NCBI GenBank assembly: GCA_039029515.1
Contig: JBCCFX010000231.1
Location: 1 to 5,474, forward strand
DNA from: JBCCFX01 sp039029515
Lineage (GTDB): Bacteria; Planctomycetota; Phycisphaerae; Phycisphaerales; SM1A02
Length of the DNA: 5,474 nucleotides
Direction: 5' to 3'
Shown piece by piece: positions 1-4,428 of this stretch. Under the pieces are notes generated by a model that saw only the letters and a list, made by a program, of their open reading frames with translations, made no database searches and had not been told where the DNA came from. The translations under genes and the position numbers were made by a program. Positions within the stretch are counted from its first letter, which is position 1, and every line of letters starts with the position of its first letter.

Positions 1-1008
1 ATGGCCGACGACTCACTGACCGTTGGCGACGAAGCGCCCGCGATCGAGATTTCACACTGGCTCAAGGGCGAGCCCGTCGAGAAGTTCGAAGAAGGCCAGG
101 TGTATGTCGTTGAGTTCTGGGCAACGTGGTGTGGCCCGTGCCGTGCCAGCATGCCTCACCTGTCTGAACTGCAGAAGCAGTACGAAGACTACGACGTAAC
201 GATCATCGGCGTCAGCGATGAAGTGCTGCCGACAGTGGTTCGCTTCCTCTCGCAGAGTGATGCTGAAGACAAGCTCTGGTACAACAAGATCGACTACACG
301 CTCGCGACCGATCCGGATGAGTCCGTGTACAACGCGTACATGAAGGCCTCCGGCCAGCGCGGCATCCCGACATCATTCATCGTCGGCACCGACGGTCACA
401 TCGAGTGGATCGGCCACCCGATGGGCATCGATGAAGCGCTCGACAGTGTCGTGAAGGACACGTGGGATCGCACTGCATTCAAGGCCGAATATGAATCAAA
501 GATGGTTGCGCAGCGCGAAGCCGCCAAGGCACAGGAAAAGATCAGCGCGGCATATCAGGCCGGCGATTACGAAACAGTGATCACCTACCTCGACCAGATG
601 CTCGACTCGCCCGAGAACAAGGGCAACGTCAACCTCGAAATGTCGAAGTTCACCATCATGCTCACCAAGATGGAAGACATTGACGGCGCGTACGCATTTG
701 CGGGTGACATGGTTGATCGACACTTCGAAGACTCCATGGCGCTCAACGCGATCTCATGGTTCATCGTTGATGAAGCCGACCTGCCGCACCGTGATCTTGA
801 TCTGGCGATGAAGGCCGCGAAGCAGGCGTCAACGCTGACCGACCACAAGGATGGCGCGATTCTCGACACGCTCGCTCGCTGCTACTACGAGCAGGGCAAC
901 CTGAAGAAGGCTGTCGAGTGGCAGCGCAAAGCCGTGGAGAACGCCAACCCGCAGATGGCAGCAGACCTCAAGAAGGTGCTCGAAAAGTACGAGAAGGAAG
1001 CCAAGTAA
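1..1008 (+). CDS. TlpA/thioredoxin-like protein with helical TPR-like C-terminal half (5' end possibly outside window)
   Basis: Thiol-disulfide redox protein of the TlpA/AhpC-TSA thioredoxin-like group. Seen: residues about 5-155 form a thioredoxin fold, with the segment VVEFWATWCGPC carrying the redox motif C44-G-P-C47 and the cis-proline loop GIPTSF at 121-126 (P123). Residues about 165-335 are helix-rich; 284-315 (ending in the pattern DTLARCYYEQGNLKKAVEWQRKAV) resembles a TPR hairpin, which usually mediates protein contacts. Proteins of this kind commonly act in the periplasm. No signal peptide is visible, but the frame opens at base 1, and MADDSLTVGDEAP looks like the sequence around a signal-peptidase site (A|DDS). 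The true start may therefore lie upstream, with M1 internal. The stop is TAA at 1006-1008, followed 28 bases later by a terminator, so this is the end of its transcript. Family assignment is firm; partner and substrate are unknown. Confidence 0.9.
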   Translation: MADDSLTVGDEAPAIEISHWLKGEPVEKFEEGQVYVVEFWATWCGPCRASMPHLSELQKQYEDYDVTIIGVSDEVLPTVVRFLSQSDAEDKLWYNKIDYTLATDPDESVYNAYMKASGQRGIPTSFIVGTDGHIEWIGHPMGIDEALDSVVKDTWDRTAFKAEYESKMVAQREAAKAQEKISAAYQAGDYETVITYLDQMLDSPENKGNVNLEMSKFTIMLTKMEDIDGAYAFAGDMVDRHFEDSMALNAISWFIVDEADLPHRDLDLAMKAAKQASTLTDHKDGAILDTLARCYYEQGNLKKAVEWQRKAVENANPQMAADLKKVLEKYEKEAK

Positions 1009-1035
1009 GGCGACCGAGATCTCTGACCCGAATCG

Positions 1036-1066
1036 ACGCCCCGGTCTGCATGGCCGGGGCGTTTTT
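1036..1066 (+). terminator. Rho-independent terminator of the thioredoxin-like gene
   Basis: A perfect 9-bp stem, ACGCCCCGG (1036-1044) with CCGGGGCGT (1054-1062), closes a 9-base loop and runs into five consecutive T residues (1062-1066). It begins 28 bases after the TAA stop at 1006-1008. A GC-rich stem plus T-tract is the classic intrinsic terminator for the + strand. The heptad repeat array begins within a few bases of the T-tract. Confidence 0.88.
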
Positions 1067-1071
1067 CGTTG

Positions 1072-1159
1072 GGCTGTTGGCTGTTGGCTGTTGGCTGTTG
1101 GCTGTTGGCTGTTGGCTGTTGGCTGTTGGCTGTTGGCTGTTGGCTGTTGGCTGTTGGCT
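1072..1159. repeat. Perfect 7-bp tandem repeat, unit TTGGCTG (CAGCCAA on the other strand), about 12.6 copies
   Basis: The 88 bases from 1072 to 1159 repeat every 7 bp without a mismatch. With one extra G at 1071-1073 the pattern can be traced left to 1069, so it nearly touches the terminator T-tract. Because 7 is not a multiple of 3, every frame cycles through the same seven codons: VGCWLLA on the + strand and SQQPTAN on the - strand, neither with a stop. This inflates spurious reading frames across the area; the repeat is most likely noncoding. Heptameric short tandemly repeated repetitive (STRR) sequences are known from cyanobacterial intergenic regions; this is the same class of object with a different unit. 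The perfection suggests recent expansion and a length that varies between strains. Confidence 0.97.
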
Positions 1160-1520
1160 AGATCGTATTGGTGGGCGATCGAATCAACCTCTCCGGACGA
1201 TACGGACGACCACGATCTCGCCATGACATGGACGCCAGAACTCCATGCCAATCGACGATCCCCGCAGCCACGCGATCTCACATTGCCCGATCTCGCACGG
1301 CGGGTCCACGGCCCCGTTCTGCATCGCATACAACGCGGCCCACACCGCAATGTGGTCCTCAAAGACAGCGTGGACGACATTAAGACCGCCTGAACCCGAC
1401 GCAGCACGCGAACGCGCATATCGCCCCGCAATCCGGCTGCGGCGTGGCCGACGCCGTGCATGCAACAATATCACGCCATTCAGCCATTAGACTTCTTTTC
1501 TGCTTGTGAAACGGCATTTT
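1160..1520. other. Stretch without a confidently recognised gene
   Basis: About 360 bases between the heptad array and the inverted repeat ahead of the XRE-type gene. I see no tRNA (no T-loop GGTTCRANTCC-type signature), no rRNA and no hairpin with a T-tract. Open frames exist on both strands, partly because the adjacent repeat lacks stops. The best coding-like signal is on the minus strand (see the separate weak entry). Otherwise I see nothing assignable here. Confidence 0.5.
1184..1487 (-). pseudogene. Possible small minus-strand gene, apparently frameshifted (weak)
   Basis: Not recognised. On the minus strand, ATG at 1487 opens a 35-residue frame (MAEWRDIVACTASATPQPDC..., five to six cysteines) that ends in TAA at 1380-1382. 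An overlapping second frame is open through this point to a TGA at 1184-1186 and reads ...VVHAVFEDHIAVWAALYAM, then QNGAVDPPCEIGQCEIAWLRG and ending in EIVVVRIVRRG. From about 1384 down to 1187 this second frame has coding-like composition: roughly 44% of codons begin with G, and G/C predominates at third positions. One frameshift would join the two into about 100 residues. Alternatively the second frame could start at GTG 1345, with GAGGA 10 bases ahead (1360-1356), giving 53 residues. It would diverge from the XRE-type gene. No family match comes to mind; it may be a decayed gene or simply noncoding. Confidence 0.18.
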
Positions 1521-1537
1521 CTTGCATTCAGTGCAAG
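1521..1537. promoter_or_regulatory. Inverted repeat ahead of the XRE-type gene (candidate operator)
   Basis: CTTGCATTCAGTGCAAG has perfect 6-bp arms, CTTGCA and TGCAAG, around a 5-base spacer. It ends 19 bases before the ATG at 1557. A 17-bp dyad fits the size bound by a dimer of Cro/CI-type helix-turn-helix proteins, which often repress their own promoters. A weak promoter match overlaps it: TTGTGA at 1504-1509, a 17-bp spacer, then TTCAGT at 1527-1532. The dyad is seen directly; its use as an operator is inference. Confidence 0.45.
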
Positions 1538-1545
1538 CATGTGGC

Positions 1546-1549
1546 AGGA
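1546..1549 (+). promoter_or_regulatory. Ribosome binding site that favours the ATG at 1557
   Basis: AGGA at 1546-1549 lies 7 bases ahead of ATG 1557. The in-frame upstream GTG at 1506 has no comparable purine-rich element, and starting there would run translation through the inverted repeat. Confidence 0.6.
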
Positions 1550-1556
1550 TCTGAGC

Positions 1557-1940
1557 ATGGAACCGAAACACGACGCCCATGGCCCCGATGATGTCGACGT
1601 CCTGATCCTCGAACGGCTGGATCTGTTCGGCGACGCCTTCGCCCGCGCTCTGGCCGTCTTTGTTCAACACCTCACCCCTGAAGCACTCGCGCTCGTTCAA
1701 CGTGGCGTGTCGGCAGAGGACCTGACCGGCGCGGTCGACCTTGATGACGCCTTCGCCCCATCGCTCGCGCAACGCATTCGTGTCGCGATAGCAACGAAGA
1801 ACATGACCGCCGCCGATCTCGCGCACGAAGTCGGCGTGTCCGCGAGCACGATCAGCCGGGTGCTCCGCGACCCGAATCGAACGCGATTGACCACACTGCG
1901 CAAGATCGCGTGCGTGCTTGAGATTCCGTTGCCGGAGTGA
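1557..1940 (+). CDS. XRE/Cro-CI type helix-turn-helix protein, 127 residues
   Basis: Probable DNA-binding transcriptional regulator. Seen: the C-terminal half (about 70-127) matches the XRE/Cro-CI helix-turn-helix pattern. Recognition-unit helices lie at TAADLAHEVG (84-93) and SASTISRVLRD (96-106), followed by RTRLTTLRKIACVLEI, the usual closing helices. The N-terminal 65 residues are acidic and helix-prone (LDLFGDAFARALAVFVQHLTPEALALV) and may serve dimerisation; I recognise no domain there. The start is set at ATG 1557 by AGGA 7 bases upstream; an in-frame GTG at 1506 is the alternative. An inverted repeat directly upstream suggests autoregulation. This architecture occurs in antitoxins as well as free-standing regulators, but no RelE/HigB-like toxin frame is intact next to it. 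It converges with the oxidoreductase gene, 115 bp away. Its target is unknown. Confidence 0.82.
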   Translation: MEPKHDAHGPDDVDVLILERLDLFGDAFARALAVFVQHLTPEALALVQRGVSAEDLTGAVDLDDAFAPSLAQRIRVAIATKNMTAADLAHEVGVSASTISRVLRDPNRTRLTTLRKIACVLEIPLPE

Positions 1941-1995
1941 AGAATCGCAGAGGTACGCATTGCTCAAACCACTCCTCACTCCTCTCGCCCCCTTC

Positions 1996-2059
1996 TCTCT
2001 ACCTTTCTACAGTCCACTCTCCACTCTCTACTTTCTACTCTCTACTCGCTATTTTCTAC
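1996..2059 (-). repeat. Degenerate 7-bp tandem repeat, consensus GTAGARA on the minus strand
   Basis: Read on the + strand, consecutive heptads are TTTCTAC (2004-2010), AGTCCAC, TCTCCAC, TCTCTAC, TTTCTAC, TCTCTAC, TCGCTAT and TTTCTAC (2053-2059). One more, TCTCTAC at 1996-2002, is set off by a single extra C. On the minus strand this is GTAGAAA/GTAGAGA/GTGGAGA. The first unit contains the TAG stop of the oxidoreductase gene (2056-2058), so the array starts at the gene's last codon. Many units carry TAG, and the 7-bp period moves it through all three frames, so readthrough would be stopped quickly. The pyrimidine-rich stretch to the left (about 1970-2000) may be a decayed extension. No intrinsic terminator is visible in this convergent intergenic region. 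Confidence 0.85.
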
Positions 2060-3108
2060 ATCTCACCCGCCTCATAAATCGCCTCAATCACCCGCTGCGC
2101 ATCCAATCCATGCTGCACCGGCGCGGAAGCGGGCGATCGACTCGCACACAGCTCCGCAAAGTGACGATGCTGACGCTCCCACGCCGCATTCCACGGATCA
2201 TCACTGTCGACTTCGAGATGTTCATCTTCGATGTGTCCGCCGCGACCGTGCATCAGGTGCGCCACACCGCCCCATGCATCGATGTGACATGCGCCTTGGT
2301 CGCCGCACAACACAATGCCTTCGGTCATCACGCCTGGCGCGACGTTGCTTGCCCAGGCGAGCGTAAGCTGCAAGGTCATGCCTGTATCGAAACGAATGAA
2401 CGCGTTCGCGGTGTCTTCGACATCACAGATGCCGCCCGGATTCGGCGGGCCGGACCACATCTCATCGAACTGATAGTCGTTGATCGCGTGGGCGAATTCA
2501 CACCGGCAATCTGCGGCGACCGACGTTGCTGTCGGCCGACCGGTCAATTGCATCACGAGATCGATCACGTGCACGCCGAGATCGATCAACACCCCGCCGC
2601 CAGACCGCGCTTTCGTTGTGAACCATCGACCAAGGCCCGGCACGCCACGCTGTCGGACCATCGTCGCCTGCACGTGGTAGATGTTGCCCAGCACGCCGGA
2701 TGTCACCAGCGGCATCGCTGCCCGAACCGCCGGTGCCTGGCGCGTGACGAAGTTCAGCTGCACGATACGGTCAGATTTCTCCGCGGCGTGCACCAGCGGC
2801 GCACACGCGTCGAGTTGCTCGGCCATTGGTTTTTCGAGCAGGACATCCACACCCGCATCGATCGCTTTGCACGCGAGCGGGACATGCAGGTCATTCGGCA
2901 CCGCGATGATCACCGCATCGACCATCCCGTCGAGTAACGCATCGAGATCGGTCGCGATGTCAGCGATTTCATGCGTCGCCGCGAATGCGTTCGCGCATTC
3001 TGCGTCGGCATCGCAGACGACGTCGATCGGATGCCCAGCCCGGCGTGCCGTCTCCGCGTGAATCGCGCCAATGCCGCCCGCGCCGATGATGCCCAGCCGA
3101 TGTCCCAT
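2056..3108 (-). CDS. Gfo/Idh/MocA-family NAD(P)-dependent oxidoreductase, 350 residues
   Basis: Cytoplasmic dehydrogenase of the glucose-fructose oxidoreductase/inositol dehydrogenase/MocA family, which oxidises or reduces sugars, cyclitols and related compounds with NAD(P). Seen: N-terminal Rossmann motif GIIGAGGIGAIHA at 6-18; acidic D33 after the second strand (favours NAD); the PNDLH loop (71-75); the family motif EKP at 92-94, whose lysine is catalytic in the family; and GGGVLIDLGVHVIDL at 170-184, containing D176 and H180 at the substrate and catalytic positions. The C-terminal beta-sheet domain runs to the end (closing QHGLDAQRVIEAIYEAGEM). Length is typical. The frame extends 50 codons upstream, but ATG 3108 has AGGGAG 8 bases ahead, and the Rossmann motif starts right after it. 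The gene diverges from the GcvT-like gene, with which it probably shares a control region. The substrate cannot be deduced. Confidence 0.93.
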   Translation of the reverse strand: MGHRLGIIGAGGIGAIHAETARRAGHPIDVVCDADAECANAFAATHEIADIATDLDALLDGMVDAVIIAVPNDLHVPLACKAIDAGVDVLLEKPMAEQLDACAPLVHAAEKSDRIVQLNFVTRQAPAVRAAMPLVTSGVLGNIYHVQATMVRQRGVPGLGRWFTTKARSGGGVLIDLGVHVIDLVMQLTGRPTATSVAADCRCEFAHAINDYQFDEMWSGPPNPGGICDVEDTANAFIRFDTGMTLQLTLAWASNVAPGVMTEGIVLCGDQGACHIDAWGGVAHLMHGRGGHIEDEHLEVDSDDPWNAAWERQHRHFAELCASRSPASAPVQHGLDAQRVIEAIYEAGEM

Positions 3109-3116
3109 GCATGCCA

Positions 3117-3122
3117 CTCCCT
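3117..3122 (-). promoter_or_regulatory. Ribosome binding site fixing the oxidoreductase start at 3108
   Basis: On the minus strand AGGGAG (3122-3117) lies 8 bases before the ATG at 3108-3106. It supports this start over the 50-codon upstream extension of the frame, which reads like untranslated sequence. Confidence 0.7.
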
Positions 3123-3139
3123 GAAGGTCGAGGTTCGCC

Positions 3140-3168
3140 ACCTTAGCCCAGCCGAGCCCTGCTCTCAA
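3140..3168 (-). promoter_or_regulatory. Putative sigma-70-type promoter for the oxidoreductase
   Basis: On the minus strand, TTGAGA (3168-3163; 5 of 6 to TTGACA) is separated by exactly 17 bp from TAAGGT (3145-3140; 3 of 6 to TATAAT). Transcription would begin near 3133, leaving a leader of about 25 bases. The -35 match is good and the -10 weak, as expected for a regulated promoter. Confidence 0.4.
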
Positions 3169-3185
3169 ACATGTCGACGGTTTGA
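3165..3185. promoter_or_regulatory. Inverted repeat TCAAAC-N9-GTTTGA between the divergent genes (candidate shared operator)
   Basis: Arms at 3165-3170 and 3180-3185 are perfect 6-bp complements. They overlap both candidate -35 boxes (3163-3168 on the minus strand, 3182-3187 on the plus strand), which lie symmetrically about the same centre, 3175. The 9-base spacer contains a GTCGAC core. A dimeric regulator bound here could control both transcription units. The dyad is seen directly; the role is inference. Confidence 0.4.
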
Positions 3186-3211
3186 ACGAACCCGCTGATC
3201 TCGGGTACCTT
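3182..3211 (+). promoter_or_regulatory. Putative sigma-70-type promoter for the GcvT-like/FAD oxidoreductase pair
   Basis: TTGAAC (3182-3187; 4 of 6 to TTGACA), an 18-bp spacer, then TACCTT (3206-3211; 3 of 6 to TATAAT). Transcription would start near 3218, giving a short leader of about 17 bases before ATG 3235. The match is modest; its position opposite the minus-strand promoter adds support. Confidence 0.32.
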
Positions 3212-3234
3212 GCGTGTTGCTCACGAGCCAATCG

Positions 3235-4428
3235 ATGCCTATTCCCTCCCCACTTCATGACCGGACCGCCCCGCTGTGCACCAGCTTCCGATGGAAGGAC
3301 TGGTCAGGCTACTACGCGGTCTGTGCATACAGTCCCTATCCGGATCGTGAGTACTACGCGATGCGGCACGCCGCGGGACTTCAGGATGTCACGCCGCTGT
3401 ACAAATACGACATCACTGGCCCGGATGCAGCATCCTTCCTGTCATGGCTGACCGTGCGCAACGTCGAGACGCTCAAACCGAAACGCATCACCTACGGCTG
3501 CTGGTGTGATGAACACGGCAAGCTCATGGACGACGGCACGATCTGGCGCATCGATGATGAACGCTATCGCGTGACCGCCGCCGAACCAAGCCTGTCATGG
3601 TTCCATCGCCATGCCATGGGGTTCGATGTCACGATCACCGACGTCACAGATGCCATCGCAAGCATGTCGATCCAGGGACCGATGTCGCGCGCCATCCTGC
3701 GCGCTGCCGATGTCAGCGCGGTGGACGAGTTGAAATTCTTCCATCTCGCGCCTGCTCGCATCGGCGCGCACGATGTCATCGTGACGCGCACCGGCTACTC
3801 GGGCGATCTTGGCTATGAAGTCTGGGTTGATGCCGATCACGCGTGCGCAGTCTGGGATGTCCTGATGGAAGCCGGCACACCGTACGGCATGCTCCCGAAC
3901 GGACTCGATGCGCTCGACCAGTGCCGCGTCGAAGCGGGCTTCATCATGGCCGGCGTGGATTACTACGGTCCGCACCATTGCCTGATCGAGTCGCAGAAGA
4001 GTACGCCCGATGAAGCCGGCCTCGGCTGGACGGTTCGCCTCGACCGCGATGCGTTCATCGGACAGGCCGCCATTCGACGCGAACGCGACAAGGGACCGGA
4101 GCGCGCGTTCATCGGTCTTTCATTGAACTGGGATGATTACGAAGCGCTGTTCGCCGAACACGGCCTGCCACCCGAAGTGTGCAGCGCGGCGTGGCGCGAA
4201 TCGCGACCGGTCTTTACGACCGGCGGACGTCAGATCGGATACGCGACAAGCGGATCATGGTCGGCGACGTTGAAGCAGAACCTCGCGCTTGCCACGGTCA
4301 ACAGCGCGTACGCAGAACCGGGCACAACGTTGCGCATGGAAGTCACGGTCGAACATCAACGCCGGACAGTGCGAGCGACCGTGGTCGAACGACCGTTCTT
4401 TGATCCTCCACGAAAGCGCACGCTATGA
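3235..4428 (+). CDS. GcvT/aminomethyltransferase-family protein (folate-dependent C1 transfer), 397 residues
   Basis: Probable cytoplasmic tetrahydrofolate-dependent methyl- or aminomethyl-transferase related to GcvT of the glycine cleavage system and DMSP demethylase DmdA. Seen: N-terminal MPIPSPLHDRTAPLCTSFRW with KDWSGYYAVC; RHAAGLQDVTPLYKYDITG (44-62), corresponding to the GcvT 'aGl.D.s' region; KLMDDGTIW (96-104), placing D99/D100 where GcvT has its catalytic aspartate; SIQGP (145-149); RTGYSGDLGYEVWV (185-198), the folate-pocket motif; LDALDQCRVEAGF (224-236), akin to GcvT 'RdtLRLEaG'; and the C-terminal barrel with IGYATSGSWSATLKQNLALA (334-353). Length suits the group. Start: ATG 3235, with a weak GAG 7 bases ahead; GTG at 3214 is an alternative. 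It is not the canonical glycine-cleavage T protein by context: no gcvH or gcvP lies alongside. Its stop overlaps the next start by 4 bp. The substrate is unknown; an N- or S-methyl compound is plausible. Confidence 0.88.
   Translation: MPIPSPLHDRTAPLCTSFRWKDWSGYYAVCAYSPYPDREYYAMRHAAGLQDVTPLYKYDITGPDAASFLSWLTVRNVETLKPKRITYGCWCDEHGKLMDDGTIWRIDDERYRVTAAEPSLSWFHRHAMGFDVTITDVTDAIASMSIQGPMSRAILRAADVSAVDELKFFHLAPARIGAHDVIVTRTGYSGDLGYEVWVDADHACAVWDVLMEAGTPYGMLPNGLDALDQCRVEAGFIMAGVDYYGPHHCLIESQKSTPDEAGLGWTVRLDRDAFIGQAAIRRERDKGPERAFIGLSLNWDDYEALFAEHGLPPEVCSAAWRESRPVFTTGGRQIGYATSGSWSATLKQNLALATVNSAYAEPGTTLRMEVTVEHQRRTVRATVVERPFFDPPRKRTL

Noticed and set aside
1072..1159. CRISPR array
   Set aside because: The units are 7 bp and contiguous, with no unique spacers.
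918..1393. Plus-strand frames encoding VGCWLLA repeats (918-1226 and 1091-1393)
   Set aside because: All plus frames through the heptad array give the same seven-residue repeat, so openness is an artefact of the repeat. There is no convincing ribosome site, and one frame begins inside the thioredoxin-like gene.
829..1461. 210-residue minus-strand frame containing SQQPTAN repeats
   Set aside because: It is open only because the 7-bp array has no stops in any frame. It also crosses the terminator and the 3' part of the thioredoxin-like gene and has no protein-family resemblance.
1160..1940. Complete HigBA/RelBE-type toxin-antitoxin pair around the XRE-type gene
   Set aside because: The regulator could pass for an antitoxin, but no intact toxin-like frame with RelE/HigB patterns is present on either side.
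1918..2937. 339-residue plus-strand frame
   Set aside because: It is antisense to the clearly coding Gfo/Idh/MocA gene and has arginine/histidine-rich shadow composition with no domain pattern.
3214..3234. GTG start at 3214 for the GcvT-like gene
   Set aside because: It would add seven residues (MLLTSQS) not expected for the group, whose members typically begin MPIP-, and would leave almost no leader after the putative promoter.
3109..3258. N-terminal extension of the oxidoreductase from 3258
   Set aside because: The extra 50 residues have no conserved pattern and would cover the divergent promoter region. ATG 3108 has a good ribosome site and is followed at once by the Rossmann motif.
3235..4428. 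Canonical glycine cleavage T protein (gcvT)
   Set aside because: Family motifs are present, but the N-terminal signature and the neighbours differ (no gcvH or gcvP, an FAD oxidoreductase instead), so I did not give the gene symbol.
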